A stretch of DNA of 64,000 nt, from NCBI GenBank assembly GCA_046348855.1, contig JAXMDK010000005.1:1-64000 (forward strand). The letters are read 5' to 3'. The translations under genes were made by a program, and so were the position numbers. The stretch comes from TMP-24 sp046348855. GTDB taxonomy: Bacteria > Pseudomonadota > Alphaproteobacteria > Rhodobacterales > Rhodobacteraceae. Numbering within the stretch: the stretch's first letter is position 1; each line of letters opens with the position of its first letter. Below are positions 50,786 through 58,397 of this stretch, piece after piece. Below the pieces are notes generated by a model. The model saw only the letters and a list, made by a program, of their open reading frames with translations, had not been told where the DNA came from and did not search any database.

Positions 50786-51868
50786 TCAGGCCTGGGTCGT
50801 GGCGAAGCTGCCGGGCAGCGAAACCTCCAAGAGCTCGAAATCAGCGCTAGGGTCGGCCCAGCGCGTCATCATGCCCGGCGGCGTCACGAAAGCGTCGCCG
50901 CGCGCCAGCCGGAAGGGTTCCTTGCCCTCGCCATGCAGCGTCATCTCGCCCGCCATCACGAAGCCGAACAGGATGTCGCTGTCGTGCCGGGTGGCCACCG
51001 GCGCGCCTTCGCCCCGGCGGACGACCTGGACACCGGCGACGCCCTTGGTGTTGGCGTTGATCGTGGTGTCGCGGCAGATGAAGCCGGGCTGGCGGAACGG
51101 TTGCCAGCTGGCGCCGCTGGCCAGGTTGTGCACGAACCTCTGGCCGTCCCATTCGCGGTCGGGGCGCAGGTCGGGGGTCGGCAAGGCCATGTCATGGTCG
51201 ATCTCGGTGACGTGTTCGGCCGGAACGCCGATCTCGATCACCTCGATGTCGTCGCCGGCCTCCATGACCCGGTGGCGGATCTGCGGCGGCTGGATGAAGC
51301 AATCGCCGGCGTTCAGCCGGCGGATGCCGCCCTGATCCTCGTAAAGCACGTCGACCCAGCCGCGAACGCAGAAGATCAGCTGGAAGCCGACCTTGTGGAA
51401 ATGCACCATGTCCGGCACCTTGCCGTCCGGCACCCGGATGTGGCTGGCGATGATCGCGCCGCCCAGGCGGGTGGGCACCAGGTCGCGGTAGGCCATGCCG
51501 GCGCGGCCGATGACCCAGGGCGCCTGATCGGCCAGCCGGCGGACGACGAAGGCATGCTGCGTCGGCGGCAGGACAAGCGGCGGGTTCAGCTCGTCGATCG
51601 TGATCTCGGTGCCACCCGGCGCGGTCAGTTGCCGCTGTCCGTCGGCAACCCGGTCGGGCGCCTCGCACAAAAGCTGCAGGCGGCCGGGGGCGGCCTTCAG
51701 CCCCTGATCCAGCCGGACCCGCAGCCCGTGGCCGGAAAAGACCGCGACCGCCGGATTGTCGGCGGGATAGATCATGTCCAGCCTCAGGCCGAGCACCTTG
51801 GTGAAGAACGGCAGGTCCTTGCGCAGATCGGTGGTCGGCAGGATCGCCTCGGCACGGATTTCGGTCAT
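50786..51868 (-). CDS. VOC-bicupin fusion protein
   Basis: A 360-residue three-domain protein. Residues about 1-110 form a vicinal-oxygen-chelate (glyoxalase-like) domain (ILPTTDLRKDLPFFTKVLGL). Then come two cupin barrels: DMVHFHKVGFQLIFCVRGW with GDCFIQPPQIRHRV, and RHDSDILFGFVMAGEMTL with GDAFVTPPGMM. The first cupin keeps several metal-type histidines, the second fewer. AGGAGA precedes the start at 51868. It is divergent from maeB. It resembles proteins annotated only as cupin domain-containing; a ring-cleaving or keto-acid role is possible but unsupported. Confidence 0.8.
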   Translation of the reverse strand: MTEIRAEAILPTTDLRKDLPFFTKVLGLRLDMIYPADNPAVAVFSGHGLRVRLDQGLKAAPGRLQLLCEAPDRVADGQRQLTAPGGTEITIDELNPPLVLPPTQHAFVVRRLADQAPWVIGRAGMAYRDLVPTRLGGAIIASHIRVPDGKVPDMVHFHKVGFQLIFCVRGWVDVLYEDQGGIRRLNAGDCFIQPPQIRHRVMEAGDDIEVIEIGVPAEHVTEIDHDMALPTPDLRPDREWDGQRFVHNLASGASWQPFRQPGFICRDTTINANTKGVAGVQVVRRGEGAPVATRHDSDILFGFVMAGEMTLHGEGKEPFRLARGDAFVTPPGMMTRWADPSADFELLEVSLPGSFATTQA

Positions 51869-51971
51869 CTCTGTCTCCTGACGGGCGGACGCCCTGACAG
51901 CGACATTCTTCAAGCTTAAAGCATTATTTCAAGGATTTTATTGTATGTCTTTTGTATCGGCCATGATAAAT

Positions 51972-52014
51972 CCGGCCTATGCCGGTTGGATTTTTAGTTT
52001 ACCATTAAACTAAA
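51972..52014. promoter_or_regulatory. Palindromic AT-rich control site upstream of maeB
   Basis: Two adjacent inverted repeats. CCGGC-CTAT-GCCGG lies at 51972-51985. A perfect nine-base dyad, TTTAGTTTA-CCAT-TAAACTAAA, lies at 51993-52014, ending 14 bases before the maeB start codon. The surrounding 51905-52014 is the most AT-rich patch noticed near a gene in this window. The dyad looks like a repressor operator placed over the start of the transcript. Confidence 0.6.
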
Positions 52015-52028
52015 GTCGGGAGATGCGG

Positions 52029-54308
52029 ATGGAAGATACGCGGCAAGATGCGGCGCGGCAGGCGGCGCTCGACTATCACGAGTTTCCCAGCCCCGGAAAG
52101 CTGGAGATCCGCGCCACCAAGCCGCTGGCCAACGGCCGGGACCTGTCGCTGGCCTACAGCCCCGGCGTGGCCGAGGCCTGTCTCGAGATCAAGGCCGACC
52201 CGTCGACTGCCAGCCGCTTCACCGCGCGCGGGAACCTGGTCGCGGTGGTGACGAACGGCACCGCTGTGCTGGGCCTTGGCAACATCGGCGCGCTGGCGTC
52301 GAAGCCGGTGATGGAGGGCAAGGCCGTCCTCTTCAAGAAGTTCGCCAATATCGACTGTTTCGACATCGAACTGAACGAGCCCGACCCGGTGAAGTTGGCC
52401 GAAATCGTCTGCGCGCTGGAACCCACCTTCGGCGCGATCAACCTCGAGGACATCAAGGCCCCCGACTGTTTCATCGTCGAGGATCTGTGCCGCAAGCGGA
52501 TGAACATCCCGGTCTTCCACGACGACCAGCACGGCACGGCCATCGTGGTCGGTGCGGCGGCGACCAATGCGCTCCATGTCGCCGGCAAGGCCTTTGCCGA
52601 CATCAAGGTGGTGTCGACCGGCGGCGGCGCGGCGGGTATCGCCTGCCTGAACATGCTGCTGAAGCTGGGAGTGCGGCGCGAAAACGTCTGGCTCTGCGAT
52701 CTGGAGGGGTTGGTCTATCGCGGCCGCACCGCCCAGATGACCACGCAGAAAGCCGAGTTCGCGCAAGGTGACCAGCCGGCTAACCTGGCCGAGGTGATCG
52801 ACGGGGCCGACCTGTTCCTCGGCCTGTCCGGCCCCGGCGTGCTGACGCCCGAGATGGTCGCCCGGATGGCCCCCCGCCCGATCGTCTTCGCGCTGGCCAA
52901 CCCGACCCCGGAAATCCTGCCCGACGCCGTCCGTGCCGTGGCGCCGGACGCTATCATCGCCACCGGCCGCAGCGATTTTCCCAACCAGGTCAACAACGTC
53001 CTGTGTTTTCCGTTCATCTTCCGCGGCGCGCTCGACGTGGGCGCGACGACGATCAACGACGCGATGGAACTGGCCTGCATCGACGGCATCGCCGCGCTCG
53101 CCCGCGCCACCACCAGCGCCGAGGCGGCCGCCGCCTACCGGGGCGAGAAGCTGGCCTTCGGGCCCGACTACCTGATCCCCAAGCCCTTCGATCCGCGCCT
53201 GATCGCCGTGGTCGCCAGCGCCGTCGCCAAGGCGGCGATGGAAACCGGCGTCGCCGCCCGGCCCATCGCCGATTTTGACGCTTACCGCGAACGGCTGAAC
53301 GGCTCGGTCTACAAGTCGGCCCTGATCATGCGGCCAGTCTTCGACGCGGCGCGCTCGGCCAGCCGCCGGATCGTCTTTGCCGAGGGCGAGGACGAACGGG
53401 TCCTGCGCTGCGCCAACGCCATGCTGGAGGAAATGACCGACAAGCCGATCCTGATCGGCCGGCCCGAGGTGATCGAACGGCGCTGCATCCGCGCCGGCCT
53501 GCCGATCCGCCCCGGCGTCGACTTCGAGATCGTGAACCCCGAAAACGACCCGCGCTACCGCGACTACTGGCAGACCTATCACGCGCTGATGGAGCGGCGG
53601 GGGGTGACGCCCGAGGTGGCCCGCGCGATCATGCGCACCAACGCCACCGCGATCGCCGCCGTCGCCGTCCACCGGGGCGAGGCCGACAGCATGATCTGCG
53701 GCACCTTCGGCCAGTATCTGTGGCACCTGAACTACGTCAACCAGGTGCTCGGCCGCGACGGCCTCTGTCCGCAAGGCGCGCTCAGCCTGATGATCCAGCA
53801 GGACGGCCCGCTGTTCATCGCCGACACCCATGTCAACGCCGTGCCGACGCCCGAACAGATCGCCCTGACCGCCATCGGCGCCGCGCGCCACGCCCGCCGG
53901 TTCGGGGTGAGGCCGCAGGTGGCGCTGTGTTCGCATTCCAACTTCGGCAATCTCGACACCGACTCCGGCCGGCGGATGCGGACGGCGATGGACCTGCTGG
54001 AGGCGCGCGGCGTCGATTTCGCCTTCGACGGCGAAATGTCGGCAGATGCGGCGCTCGACCCCGATCTCAGGGCGCGCATCTTCCCGAACGCCCGCTTTTC
54101 CGCACCGGCGAACATCCTGGTCTTTGCCTTTACCGATGCCGCCAGCACCGCCCGCAACATGCTGAAGATGAAGGCAGGCGGGCTAGAGGTCGGGCCGATC
54201 CTGATGGGAATGGGCAACCGGGCGCACATCTGTACACCGTCGATCACCGCCCGGGGGCTGCTGAACATGACGGCCATCGCCGGCACGCCGGTAACGCACT
54301 ACAGCTAG
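52029..54308 (+). CDS. maeB: NADP-dependent malic enzyme with phosphotransacetylase-like C-terminus
   Basis: A 759-residue MaeB-type malic enzyme, which converts malate to pyruvate and CO2 with NADP. The catalytic part covers about residues 1-430 (LAYSPGVAEACLEI; PVFHDDQHGTAIV with the metal aspartates; STGGGAAGIACLNMLLKLG as nucleotide site). The C-terminal part (about 430-759) resembles phosphate acetyltransferase (RIVFAEGEDERVLRCA) and is known to bind acetyl-CoA for regulation. The start at 52029 has GGGAG six bases upstream; the ATG two codons earlier abuts that site. Confidence 0.95.
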   Translation: MEDTRQDAARQAALDYHEFPSPGKLEIRATKPLANGRDLSLAYSPGVAEACLEIKADPSTASRFTARGNLVAVVTNGTAVLGLGNIGALASKPVMEGKAVLFKKFANIDCFDIELNEPDPVKLAEIVCALEPTFGAINLEDIKAPDCFIVEDLCRKRMNIPVFHDDQHGTAIVVGAAATNALHVAGKAFADIKVVSTGGGAAGIACLNMLLKLGVRRENVWLCDLEGLVYRGRTAQMTTQKAEFAQGDQPANLAEVIDGADLFLGLSGPGVLTPEMVARMAPRPIVFALANPTPEILPDAVRAVAPDAIIATGRSDFPNQVNNVLCFPFIFRGALDVGATTINDAMELACIDGIAALARATTSAEAAAAYRGEKLAFGPDYLIPKPFDPRLIAVVASAVAKAAMETGVAARPIADFDAYRERLNGSVYKSALIMRPVFDAARSASRRIVFAEGEDERVLRCANAMLEEMTDKPILIGRPEVIERRCIRAGLPIRPGVDFEIVNPENDPRYRDYWQTYHALMERRGVTPEVARAIMRTNATAIAAVAVHRGEADSMICGTFGQYLWHLNYVNQVLGRDGLCPQGALSLMIQQDGPLFIADTHVNAVPTPEQIALTAIGAARHARRFGVRPQVALCSHSNFGNLDTDSGRRMRTAMDLLEARGVDFAFDGEMSADAALDPDLRARIFPNARFSAPANILVFAFTDAASTARNMLKMKAGGLEVGPILMGMGNRAHICTPSITARGLLNMTAIAGTPVTHYS

Positions 54309-54461
54309 GCCGCGACGGGCCGACCCGACGGTTGGCAACGGTTGGACATGACGATTTAGACAGGTTGGCGGAATGCGACTCTTGGCTTAAACAAAAGCCA
54401 TATTGCAACCCTTGCTTGAAATCTGTTGATGCCGTCGCCGCTGCGCCGGCGGTCGAGTGCC

Positions 54462-54599
54462 ATGAGTCTGATCAAACAGAAGAAATCGCCGTTCGCCCGG
54501 CGGATCGCGCTGTGGTGGGTTCGTGCCAGCGGACCGGCCAGCCACGCCGCGCCCGTCCGCCCTTACGGCGGGAAAACCCGCCGCCGGATGGGTGCGTGA
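54462..54599 (+). CDS. Small basic ORF coupled to the NtrC-like regulator
   Basis: A 45-residue reading frame, MSLIKQKKSPFARRIALWWV then a proline/arginine-rich tail ending RRRMGA. It is strongly basic with one short hydrophobic patch (IALWWV). Its stop and the start of the next gene share one base (TGATG), the arrangement used for coupled translation. Only a weak GAG lies before its ATG. I know no family for it. It could be a real small protein or a leader ORF controlling the regulator. Confidence 0.45.
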   Translation: MSLIKQKKSPFARRIALWWVRASGPASHAAPVRPYGGKTRRRMGA

Positions 54600-55975
54600 T
54601 GGAACCCCGGCCGATCCTGCTGATCGAAGGCGCGCGCCTGTCGCAGCTTTCCACCGCTTCCGCGCTGGAGGGTGCGGGCTACGCCGTAAGCCGCGCCGAA
54701 ACCCCGGCCGATGCCACAGTGCTGGTCCGCGACCAACGGTTCGCAGCGGTCATTGTCGAACTGACGGAAGATGGTAGCGGCGCCAGGGCGCTTTTGGCCG
54801 AAAGCCTCCGGTTTCATCCGGCGCGACCGGTGATCGTTACCGCCGACCCAGCCCTGGCCGGCACGGAACCGGAATTCCTGCGGGCCGGCGCGCGTGCCTT
54901 TCTGGTGAAGCCGTTCGCCGACCGGGCGCTGCTGGACAGCCTTGCGGCGACCACCGGCCCGATGGGACCCGCCGCCGGCAACGGATCGGGCAGCCTCGCG
55001 CCGCCGGGCGCGTTCATCGGCCAGTCCCCGGCAATGGCGGCGGTCTATGCCAAGATCCGCTCGGTCGGTCCCTCGGACGCCCCGGTCTTCATCACCGGCG
55101 AAAGCGGCACCGGCAAGGCGCTCTGCGCCCGCGAGATCCATCGCCTGTCGGCGCGCGCGCCCGGCCCCTTCGTCGAACTGAACTGCAGCGCGCTGGCAGC
55201 CGACCATCCCGAGGCCGAGCTGTTCGGCCATGTCCCCGACGCCTATCCCGGCGCGCGTTCGGCCCGCCCCGGCGCGCTGGCGGCGGCGGACGGCGGCACG
55301 CTGTTCCTGGACGACTTCTGCGCGCTGGCTCCGGCCCTGCAGTCCAGACTTCTGCGCTTCCTGCAAACCGCGACGTTCCAGCCGCTGGGTGCAGATGAGC
55401 CGCGCAGCGCCGATGTCCGCCTGATCTGCGCCACCGCCGAGGACGCGACCGAAGCGATGCGCCAGGGCCGCCTGCGAGAGGATCTTTATTATCGCCTGAA
55501 CGTCATCCCCGTCGCCATGCCGCCGTTGCGCGCCCGGGGAGAGGATGTGAACCTGATCGCCGAATGGGCGTTGGCCGCGCAGTCGGCCGAGGAACGGCGC
55601 CACTTCACCGGCCTGTCACTCGAGGTCCGCGAACTGTTCCGCAGCCTGCCTTGGCCGGGCAACGTCCGCCAGTTGCTGAATGTGGTCCGCCAGATCGTCA
55701 TCCTGCACGACGGCGGCACGGTCACCCGGGCCATGCTGCCCGACGAACTTCTGGCCGAACGGACCGAACCGGCCGCGCCGGCGATCCCCAAGTCGGTCCA
55801 GCAACTGATGGGCAAGAGCCTCGCCGAGGTCGAACGCCTGGTCATCGAGGCGGCCATCGCCTTGCACGGTGGCTCGGTGGCGCGCGCGGCGCGGACGCTG
55901 GATGTGGCGCCATCGACGCTTTATCGCAAGATGGAAAGCTGGGCGGCCGCCGACGCGCGGGACAGCCTCAAGTAA
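54599..55975 (+). CDS. Degenerate NtrC-type (sigma-54 activator-like) response regulator
   Basis: A 458-residue protein with receiver (about 1-120), AAA+ (about 138-370) and Fis-type HTH (GGSVARAARTLDVAPSTLYR, about 425-444) domains. In the receiver the usual phospho-aspartate is E54 and the N-terminal acidic pair is lost (LLIEGARLS), though the lysine in FLVKPF remains. Walker A is intact (GESGTGKALC) and Walker B reads LFLDDF. The sigma-54-contacting GAFTGA loop is replaced by DAYPGA (codons 55238-55255). It is probably active without phosphorylation and may not use sigma-54. R. capsulatus NtrC is a known activator that lacks GAFTGA and works with sigma-70. The gene converges on nadK with an eight-base overlap. 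Confidence 0.85.
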   Translation: MEPRPILLIEGARLSQLSTASALEGAGYAVSRAETPADATVLVRDQRFAAVIVELTEDGSGARALLAESLRFHPARPVIVTADPALAGTEPEFLRAGARAFLVKPFADRALLDSLAATTGPMGPAAGNGSGSLAPPGAFIGQSPAMAAVYAKIRSVGPSDAPVFITGESGTGKALCAREIHRLSARAPGPFVELNCSALAADHPEAELFGHVPDAYPGARSARPGALAAADGGTLFLDDFCALAPALQSRLLRFLQTATFQPLGADEPRSADVRLICATAEDATEAMRQGRLREDLYYRLNVIPVAMPPLRARGEDVNLIAEWALAAQSAEERRHFTGLSLEVRELFRSLPWPGNVRQLLNVVRQIVILHDGGTVTRAMLPDELLAERTEPAAPAIPKSVQQLMGKSLAEVERLVIEAAIALHGGSVARAARTLDVAPSTLYRKMESWAAADARDSLK

Positions 55976-56768
55976 ACTGTTCGCGCGTCAGCCGTTCCTC
56001 GAGCCCGTGACCGGGATCGAACAGGATGCGGTGGCGGATCGCCGGTTCCGACCGGATCTCGACCGACCGGACATCGCGCTGCGACGACCGGCTGTCGGCG
56101 TCGGCCATGACCGGGCGCTTTTCGGGCTCCAGCACGTCGAAGCGCACATGGGCATTCTTCGGCAGGATCGCACCCCGCCAGCGCCGCGGCCGGAAGGCCG
56201 CCACCGCCGTCAACGCCAGCACGTCGGAACCGATCGGCAGGATCGGCCCATAGACGGAATAGTTGTAGGCCGTCGATCCGGCGGGCGTGGCCAGCAGCGC
56301 CCCGTCGCAGACCAGCTCCTCCATACGCACCCGGCCATCGACGCTGATGCGCAGCTTCGCCGCCTGCGGCCCGGCCCGCAAAAGCGCGACCTCGTTGATG
56401 GCCAGCGCCTCGTGCAGGGTACCGTCGGCCCGTTCGGCCCGCATCCGCAGCGGGTTGATCACGGTTTCCTCGGCGGCGGCGAGACTGTCCAGCAGAGCCT
56501 CTTCGTCGTGTTCGTTCATCAGGAAGCCGATGGTGCCGCAGTTCATGCCATAGACGGCGATGTCCAGCGCCTCATGCTGGTGGAGCGTCTGCAACATGAA
56601 ACCATCGCCGCCCAGGGCGACGATGACCTCGGCGCGTTCCACCGGCACCGTCCCATAGCGCGCCACCAACCGGCCCAGCGCCGCCTGTGCCGCCTCGGCC
56701 TCGCTTGCCAGAAAAGTGATGCGCTGCGATCTTGTCACGGCAAGTCCCTGATCTTTCATCGCCTGCAT
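55968..56768 (-). CDS. nadK: NAD kinase
   Basis: A 266-residue NAD kinase, which makes NADP from NAD and ATP (or polyphosphate). The GGDG motif lies in VIVALGGDGFMLQTLH (about residues 48-63), and the second conserved region is CDGALLATPAGSTAYNYS (about 154-171). The start at 56768 could instead be the ATG three codons in. Its 3' end overlaps the convergent regulator gene by eight bases. Confidence 0.93.
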   Translation of the reverse strand: MQAMKDQGLAVTRSQRITFLASEAEAAQAALGRLVARYGTVPVERAEVIVALGGDGFMLQTLHQHEALDIAVYGMNCGTIGFLMNEHDEEALLDSLAAAEETVINPLRMRAERADGTLHEALAINEVALLRAGPQAAKLRISVDGRVRMEELVCDGALLATPAGSTAYNYSVYGPILPIGSDVLALTAVAAFRPRRWRGAILPKNAHVRFDVLEPEKRPVMADADSRSSQRDVRSVEIRSEPAIRHRILFDPGHGLEERLTREQFT

Positions 56769-56820
56769 TGATCACCGATGCCGAAGCCGATGCAAGCCCA
56801 TCCGATGAAAGGTGCAAGAT

Positions 56821-58257
56821 ATGAAGCTGACCCGTCGCCAGACCGTCCTGGGCCTGTCCGCCAGTCTGGCCGCGCCTGCGCTACTGGCCGCGCGTCCGGC
56901 GATGGCCGCCGCCGAGGGGCGCGCGCTTGTCCTTCCGCCCATCGATGAAGGTCGCCTGAGCGGCGGCGTCCGGCAATTCGACCTGGGGATCGCGGCGGGC
57001 CGGACCGAGTTCTTCGCCGGCACGCCCGCCGAAACCATCGGGATCAACGCGCCTTTCCTTGGTCCGGTCCTGCGGGCCAGAGCCGGCGAGATGCTGCGGT
57101 TGAACGTCGCCAACCGGCTGGACGAGGCCGCAGCCCTGCACTGGCACGGGCTGCATCTGCCGGTGGCGATGGACGGCGGCCCCCACCAGCCGATCGCCCC
57201 CGGCGCGGTCTGGTCGCCCGAGTTCCGGCTGATGCAGAAGGCCGGCACCTTCTGGTTCCATGCCCATCAGCACGGCCAGACCGGCCGCCATGTCTGGGCC
57301 GGCATGGCCGGCGTCATCCGGGTCGAGGATGAGGAGGAAGCCGCCCTTCCCCTGCCCCGCACCTACGGCGAGGACGACTTTACCCTGATCCTGCAAGACC
57401 GCCGCTTTGACGCGGACCTGCAGATTCCCTATGCGCCCGACATGCACGACAGGATGTCGGGCCTGATCGGCGACCGGATGCTGGTCAATGGCCAGATCGG
57501 CGCCCACCTGCCGGTGGACGCGCCGCGCATCCGCCTGCGGATCGTCAACGGCGCGAACGGGTCGGTCTACCGGCTGCATTTCGCCGGCGGCGAGGCCTTT
57601 CACCAGATCGCCTCGGACGGGGGGCTTCTGCCGGCGCCGGTCAGCCTGACCGAAGCCTTGATGGCACCGGGCGAGCGGGCGGAATATCTGGTCGACTTGA
57701 CCGCCGGCGCGCCCCTGTTGCTGAAGGCCGAGGTGTTTGGGGCGGAATCGCCCTTTGCCGGGTCGGTCGGCATTCGCGAGGTGATCGAGCTTCGCCCCCG
57801 CACGGCGCACACATCTGCCCCCGAACTGCCCGCCCGCCTCGTCGACCTGCCGCCGCCCGCGCCGCAGACCGGAAAAACCCGGACCTTCGCGCTGGCCATG
57901 ACCGGCATGGGGTTGATGGGCGATTTCACCATCAACGGCGCGCGCTACGACCACGACAGGGTCGACTTCACCGTGCCTCTGGGTGCGACGGAAACCTGGG
58001 TGATCGAGAACAGGACCGAGATGCTGCATCCGATGCACATCCACGACGTCCAGTTCCGCATCCTGTCGCGCAACGGCCGACCGCCTCAGCCGCGCGAGGC
58101 CGGCCTGAAGGATGTCGTCCTGTCCCATCCCGGCGAACGGCTGGAACTGCGCCTGTCCTTTGCCGATTACGCCGATCCGGCAAGCACTTACATGATGCAC
58201 TGCCATATTCTCGAACACGAGGACGCCGGCATGATGCAGCAGTTCGCGGTGATCTGA
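56821..58257 (+). CDS. Tat-exported multicopper oxidase
   Basis: A 478-residue periplasmic multicopper oxidase. The N-terminus has a twin-arginine signal (TRRQTVLGLSASLAAPALLA). All copper motifs are present: HWHG (near residue 106), FWFHAHQHG (near 142), HPMHIHD (near 405) and HCHILEHEDAGMM (near 460), where the Cys and Met would form the type 1 site. Relatives oxidise Cu(I), metals or phenols, or stabilise division (FtsP). AAAGG precedes the ATG at 56821. No copper-resistance genes adjoin, so the substrate is open. Confidence 0.93.
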   Translation: MKLTRRQTVLGLSASLAAPALLAARPAMAAAEGRALVLPPIDEGRLSGGVRQFDLGIAAGRTEFFAGTPAETIGINAPFLGPVLRARAGEMLRLNVANRLDEAAALHWHGLHLPVAMDGGPHQPIAPGAVWSPEFRLMQKAGTFWFHAHQHGQTGRHVWAGMAGVIRVEDEEEAALPLPRTYGEDDFTLILQDRRFDADLQIPYAPDMHDRMSGLIGDRMLVNGQIGAHLPVDAPRIRLRIVNGANGSVYRLHFAGGEAFHQIASDGGLLPAPVSLTEALMAPGERAEYLVDLTAGAPLLLKAEVFGAESPFAGSVGIREVIELRPRTAHTSAPELPARLVDLPPPAPQTGKTRTFALAMTGMGLMGDFTINGARYDHDRVDFTVPLGATETWVIENRTEMLHPMHIHDVQFRILSRNGRPPQPREAGLKDVVLSHPGERLELRLSFADYADPASTYMMHCHILEHEDAGMMQQFAVI

Positions 58258-58273
58258 CCGCCAGAACCCCGGC

Positions 58274-58389
58274 GCGAAAAAGTTTCCGATAGTGAACTTT
58301 GTTTCGCACCAGTCGCGGAAATGGTCGATTCCAAGCTTCCGCGATGCAGCATCCTCGGTTACAAACCACCCCGCAAAGAGGGACCGAGG
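58274..58389 (+). promoter_or_regulatory. Structured leader of glyA with three consecutive hairpins
   Basis: Hairpin 1: GCGAAA-AAGTT (58274-58284) with AACTT-tg-TTTCGC (58295-58307). Hairpin 2: TCGCGGAA (58313-58320) with TTCCGCGA (58337-58344), perfect. Hairpin 3: CCTCGGT (58353-58359) with ACCGAGG (58383-58389), perfect, and its 3' arm includes most of the GAGGAG ribosome site for glyA. The leader is thus almost fully paired and could control translation. I do not recognise a known riboswitch class. Hairpin 1 might instead be a DNA operator or a terminator of the upstream gene. Confidence 0.5.
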
Positions 58390-58397
58390 AGATTTGC

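Noticed and set aside
54309..54461. Sigma-54 promoter upstream of the small ORF and regulator
   Set aside because: No convincing GG-N10-GC pair with TGGCAC/TTGC consensus was found.
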